Source: Sagittula stellata E-37 (GTDB lineage Bacteria; Pseudomonadota; Alphaproteobacteria; Rhodobacterales; Rhodobacteraceae). From it: a DNA stretch of 64,000 nucleotides. The first letter of the stretch is position 1. Every line of letters begins with the position of its first letter. This document shows positions 61,468-64,000 of this stretch, one piece after another. The notes under the pieces are model-generated. The model was not told where the DNA came from, did no database searches, and saw nothing but the letters and a program-made list of their open reading frames with translations. Location: NCBI RefSeq assembly GCF_039724765.1, contig NZ_CP155729.1:2117501-2181500 (forward strand), given 5' to 3'. The position numbers were made by a program, and so were the translations under genes.

Positions 61468-61764
61468 TTACAGCGATCCCTTGGAGGCGCGGAGACTGCC
61501 GACCTCGTCGTCATTCAATGTCGCCGCGTTGGAGGCCTGTGCCTTGAGCGCCTTGATCCGGTCTCGGGTGATCCCGAGCGCTTCGCAGATCGGCTGATAG
61601 GTCCGCGCCTGCGGGTTGGCGACCTTGCCCTTTTCATAGTTGTGAATCCGCCGGACCGCGTCCTCGTCCCCAAAGGCTTTCAAGGCAAGCTGCACTTGCG
61701 TCCAGCCGCGCGTTTCGCGCTCTTCGCAGATTTCCTCACCCAGCAATTCACCGAAACTTTGCAC
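61468..61764 (-). CDS. XRE-type HTH domain: N-terminal part of a split HTH-TPR protein
   Basis: The 98-residue frame starts with GTG at 61764 (GAGGA upstream) and holds a helix-turn-helix (ICEERETRGWTQVQLALKAF, then AVRRIHNYEKGKVANPQART) followed by a short linker. It ends at a TAA (61468-61470). The frame then continues open for 19 codons (EALDDSKSLTRSQLVALAE) into the TPR protein. A single change from a sense codon such as CAA, AAA or GAA would explain the stop. It may therefore be a pseudogene, a truncated regulator, or a sequencing error. Confidence 0.72.
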   Translation of the reverse strand: MQSFGELLGEEICEERETRGWTQVQLALKAFGDEDAVRRIHNYEKGKVANPQARTYQPICEALGITRDRIKALKAQASNAATLNDDEVGSLRASKGSL

Positions 61765-61919
61765 CCAATCGTCCTCATTCGTCCGGAAGACGCCGGGAAA
61801 GTCCGCTCCCGTCCTGAGCCGTCCTCACACTCATCTGCCGCGATGCTGCACCTTGGGGATGTCTTCGGAGGCATCATTGAACCCGGCTGGCCAGCCATCA
61901 AGCCTCGAAAGGAAATGAC

Positions 61920-62093
61920 ATGAGGATCGTGATGGAATGGCTGCAAGCGGCGGCCGAGCGGATGACCTGTCACCACGCGATGTACGGCGTGATGGCGGCG
62001 GCCTATGCGGGGGCGGAGGCGCACCTGTGGGACAAGGGGGCCTTGGGGCTCGTCTTCATGGCGGCCTACAGCGTGCTGGCGCTGCGCCCCTGA
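61920..62093 (+). CDS. Small hypothetical protein (57 residues)
   Basis: I do not recognise this protein. It begins MRIVMEWLQAAAERMTCHHA and ends with a hydrophobic helix-like stretch (GLVFMAAYSVLALRP). The start has AAAGGA at 61908-61913 with good spacing. It is divergent from the HTH gene and convergent with the next gene. A membrane-interacting role is possible; coding status rests on the ribosome-binding site and sensible composition. Confidence 0.6.
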   Translation: MRIVMEWLQAAAERMTCHHAMYGVMAAAYAGAEAHLWDKGALGLVFMAAYSVLALRP

Positions 62094-62107
62094 GGCCGGA
62101 CGACATG

Positions 62108-62131
62108 CGCCCCGCCGGCTGTGGCGGGGCG
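62108..62131. terminator. Hairpin between two small convergent genes
   Basis: A perfect 9-bp GC stem (62108-62116 with 62123-62131, six-base loop) followed by TTGC separates the 57-residue gene from the convergent small exported protein gene. The T-run is weak. Confidence 0.5.
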
Positions 62132-62157
62132 TTGCAACGGTTCGGGCCGGGTCAGGG

Positions 62158-62421
62158 TCAGCGGCAGACGGTGACCAGGTGACCGTTGCGGTAGGTCTGG
62201 TAGGGGTCGTGGCAGACGCGGGTGGTGTAGGTGCGCTGCTTCTGGTTCTTGCGCGCGCCCTGCACGGCGAGCGTTCCGATCACGCCGAGGACGACGCCGC
62301 CGACGACGTTGCGTTCGTGCTGGTTCAGCGCGGCGGCCGGGGTAGCGGCCGAGAGGGACAGCACCATGGCGGCAGCTGCGATGGCGGAGGTGAGGATCTT
62401 GGCAGACTTCTGGGCAGACAT
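62158..62421 (-). CDS. Small exported protein with glycine-rich segment
   Basis: The 87-residue protein has a signal peptide (ILTSAIAAAAMVLSLSAATP, ending PAAA) and a mature part with a glycine-zipper-like hydrophobic segment (NVVGGVVLGVIGTLAVQGAR) and a C-terminal basic part with two Cys (TTRVCHDPYQTYRNG, VTVCR) that could form a disulfide. AAGGAAAT precedes the ATG. It probably lies in the periplasm or outer membrane; function unknown. Confidence 0.82.
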   Translation of the reverse strand: MSAQKSAKILTSAIAAAAMVLSLSAATPAAALNQHERNVVGGVVLGVIGTLAVQGARKNQKQRTYTTRVCHDPYQTYRNGHLVTVCR

Positions 62422-62753
62422 TTCAAATTTCCTTTCTGGAATGGGCGTGGCGGTGCCACGGCTGACCCCCGAGCAGCCGGGAGAATCGCCTGTGCGGACA
62501 ATCGCCGCAATCGCCGTCGCAAATCGATATCAACGGTGTGTTAACCGATAACATCGCGGACGATTGGCGTGTATTCCGGAATACCCAACCTTCGGCGGAG
62601 GACGGCCGGGCGCGTGCCCCGGGCCGAAACCGCCCGCCCGCCAAGGTTCAGACCCAAGGGCAGGGTGGCGCAAAACCCCTCCCTACCATGTTTCCTGCCC
62701 GTGTTCCTGGCGCGCAATGCCCCGTGGAATGTCGCTCGGGCTTCAGCGCGCGC
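62422..62753. promoter_or_regulatory. 332-base intergenic region with a 14-bp palindrome
   Basis: The region upstream of the small exported protein gene (minus strand) contains the perfect palindrome GTATTCCGGAATAC at 62571-62584 and an AT-richer stretch at 62520-62555 that may hold the promoter. The rest, toward tpiA, has no credible gene. Confidence 0.4.
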
Positions 62754-63500
62754 TCAGTCCGCGCTGGCGTTCAGCGCCTCGATGATCGGCACGAAGTCGG
62801 AGGCCTTCAGCGACGCGCCGCCGACCAGCGCCCCGTCGACGTTAGAGGTGGCAAAGATCTCTTCGGCATTCGCGGCCTTGACCGAGCCGCCGTACAGAAT
62901 ACGGACGGAGCGGCCCACGCCCTCGCCGAACCGGCGTTCCAGACGGGCGCGGATGAAGTCGTGCACCTCGCCGATCTGATCGGTGGTGGGAACCTTGCCG
63001 GTGCCGATGGCCCAGACCGGCTCGTAAGCGACGACGAGGTTGTGCCCCGTGGCCGCATCCGGGATCGACCCGGCCAGCTGGCCGCCGATGATGTCGAGCG
63101 TGTTGGAGGACTCGCGCTGATCCAGTGTCTCGCCGACGCAGACCACGGCGGTCAGCCCGGCGGCCCAGGCCGCATCGCATTTGTCGCGCACAGTGTCGTT
63201 GCGCTCGTCATGGTCGGTGCGTCGCTCGGAATGGCCGAGAATGACGTAGCTCGCGCCGGCATCCTTCAGCATTTCGGCGGCGATATCGCCGGTATGCGCG
63301 CCGGAGGGCTTGCCGTGGCAGTCCTGCCCGCCGACTGCGACGTTCTCCGCACGGGCGCTGGCGGCTGAAATCAGCGTCGCTGGCGGACAGATCAGCACTT
63401 CGGCAGCGCCTTTCGCGGCCTCAGCCATGGCGTCGAGTTCGTCCAGGCTGGCAATCGTGCCGTTCATCTTCCAGTTGCCGGCGGCCAGTTTCGTGCGCAT
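62754..63500 (-). CDS. tpiA: Triose-phosphate isomerase
   Basis: The 248-residue protein has all catalytic residues of TIM: K11 in [10 protein letters not shown]90 in ILGHSERR and E160 in [12 protein letters not shown], plus the phosphate-binding [11 protein letters not shown] segment. It interconverts dihydroxyacetone phosphate and glyceraldehyde-3-phosphate in glycolysis and gluconeogenesis. Length is normal. It stands alone on the minus strand here. Confidence 0.97.
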   Translation of the reverse strand: MRTKLAAGNWKMNGTIASLDELDAMAEAAKGAAEVLICPPATLISAASARAENVAVGGQDCHGKPSGAHTGDIAAEMLKDAGASYVILGHSERRTDHDERNDTVRDKCDAAWAAGLTAVVCVGETLDQRESSNTLDIIGGQLAGSIPDAATGHNLVVAYEPVWAIGTGKVPTTDQIGEVHDFIRARLERRFGEGVGRSVRILYGGSVKAANAEEIFATSNVDGALVGGASLKASDFVPIIEALNASAD

Positions 63501-63580
63501 GGTGTCATCCTTTTGCTGCTTGCGCGCAGTTTCGCGAGTGGGGCGGCGAGGTCAAGGGCGGTTGCGCGCCAAGCGGGTGC

Positions 63581-64000
63581 GTGGAAACAGTCGCACCGAC
63601 CGTTTCAGCCCCCCCTTTCGAAGTGCCCATATTCCCGGTTCTCGATGCCCGAAAGATCGCCGGACGCGATCCCGATACGTTTGCGGCGCTGCGCCGCGGG
63701 GCGCCTGAGACCGGCCTGCCGGTCTATACTGGGAACCTCTGGCCGGACCGTCCGGAAGGGGGAGAGGTGATCGGGGCCTACTAGCGCAACGCCATGGCGG
63801 GCGCTCTGGACCTGTTGCGCGGCATCGCGGAGGCGATCGGCGCTGACCGGCACTGCTTCGACACGCGGCTCGTCCGGCCGATGGCGCTCATGCGGGGCAA
63901 CTACGATCCGCCGCGCCCGGATTGCGCGGGCAAAAAGGACTTCGGTATCGCCGGCCACACCGATCAAGGCTGCGTGACGCTACTGGGATCGGACGGGAGT
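63581..64000 (+). pseudogene. Broken isopenicillin N synthase-family (2OG-Fe(II)) oxygenase gene, 3' end outside window
   Basis: The frame begins METVAPTVSAPPFEVPIFPV and continues LDARKIAGRDPDTF, like the start of IPNS-family oxygenases, but the following region (normally including a GFF-type strand and the first HG segment, roughly 60-80 residues) is missing: it jumps to GAPETGLPVYTGNLWPDRPE. A TAG stop (63782-63784) then interrupts it, after which the same frame stays open with RNAMAGALDLLRGIAEAIGA and the iron-ligand motif GHTDQGCVTLLG. The gene thus appears to carry both an internal deletion and a stop. Confidence 0.8.

Overview
The window looks like a chromosomal segment of a GC-rich alphaproteobacterium of the Rhodobacterales (roseobacter/Paracoccaceae type). 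This rests on gene content and order rather than on any search: two TRAP transporters, a GbpR/ChvE/GguAB sugar locus, a cysG-DUF2849-cysI-cysH-DUF934 sulfate assimilation operon, a one-cysteine DksA, and an IF-3 that begins with a rare ATA codon. No rRNA, tRNA, CRISPR array, prophage or insertion sequence was seen.

Layout. Positions 1-5.7 kb (+) carry a TRAP transporter (binding protein cut by the window edge), a divergent shikimate dehydrogenase-like enzyme and a QuiC-type dehydroshikimate dehydratase: probably a quinate/shikimate-type uptake and catabolic operon. Positions 5.9-14.4 kb (-) hold chvE-gguA-gguB plus an IlvD/EDD sugar-acid dehydratase, a sugar dehydrogenase, a mutarotase and a DapA-family enzyme, an oxidative L-arabinose (or galactose-type) pathway, with gbpR divergent. 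Positions 15.5-18.7 kb (+) hold pqqABCDE, closed by a strong bidirectional terminator. Positions 18.9-26.8 kb (-) are a single 2,651-residue autotransporter built of degenerate internal repeats.

Positions 27-45 kb are mixed: a CoxE-like VWA protein, a GNAT/DUF2927/small-membrane-protein operon, an AEC permease, an RTX-type protein, a MoxR/CoxD-like ATPase, dksA, an FAD monooxygenase, an XdhC-like maturation factor with a molybdopterin-binding protein, a BCCT transporter, infC and a very alanine-rich membrane-anchored protein. Positions 45.5-51.3 kb (-) are fpr and the sulfate assimilation genes, with an Lrp/AsnC regulator divergent. A P450 follows. Positions 53.3-60.2 kb (+) are a C4-dicarboxylate-type locus dctB-dctD-dctP-dctQ-dctM with two operator-like palindromes before dctP. 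The end of the window has an HTH-TPR gene split by one in-frame stop, two small proteins, tpiA, and a broken isopenicillin-N-synthase-like oxygenase gene running off the edge.

How it fits together: most of the segment serves uptake and oxidation of small organic acids and sugars, with cofactor supply (PQQ, siroheme, Mo-cofactor maturation) and sulfur assimilation beside it. The points most worth checking are the DctD homologue that lacks the sigma-54 contact loop, the paired palindromes upstream of dctP, the single-stop split HTH-TPR gene with its 150-bp repeats, and a family of dispersed intergenic repeats, one copy of which lies inside the start of cysH. I found no clear evidence for a wholly new multi-gene system.
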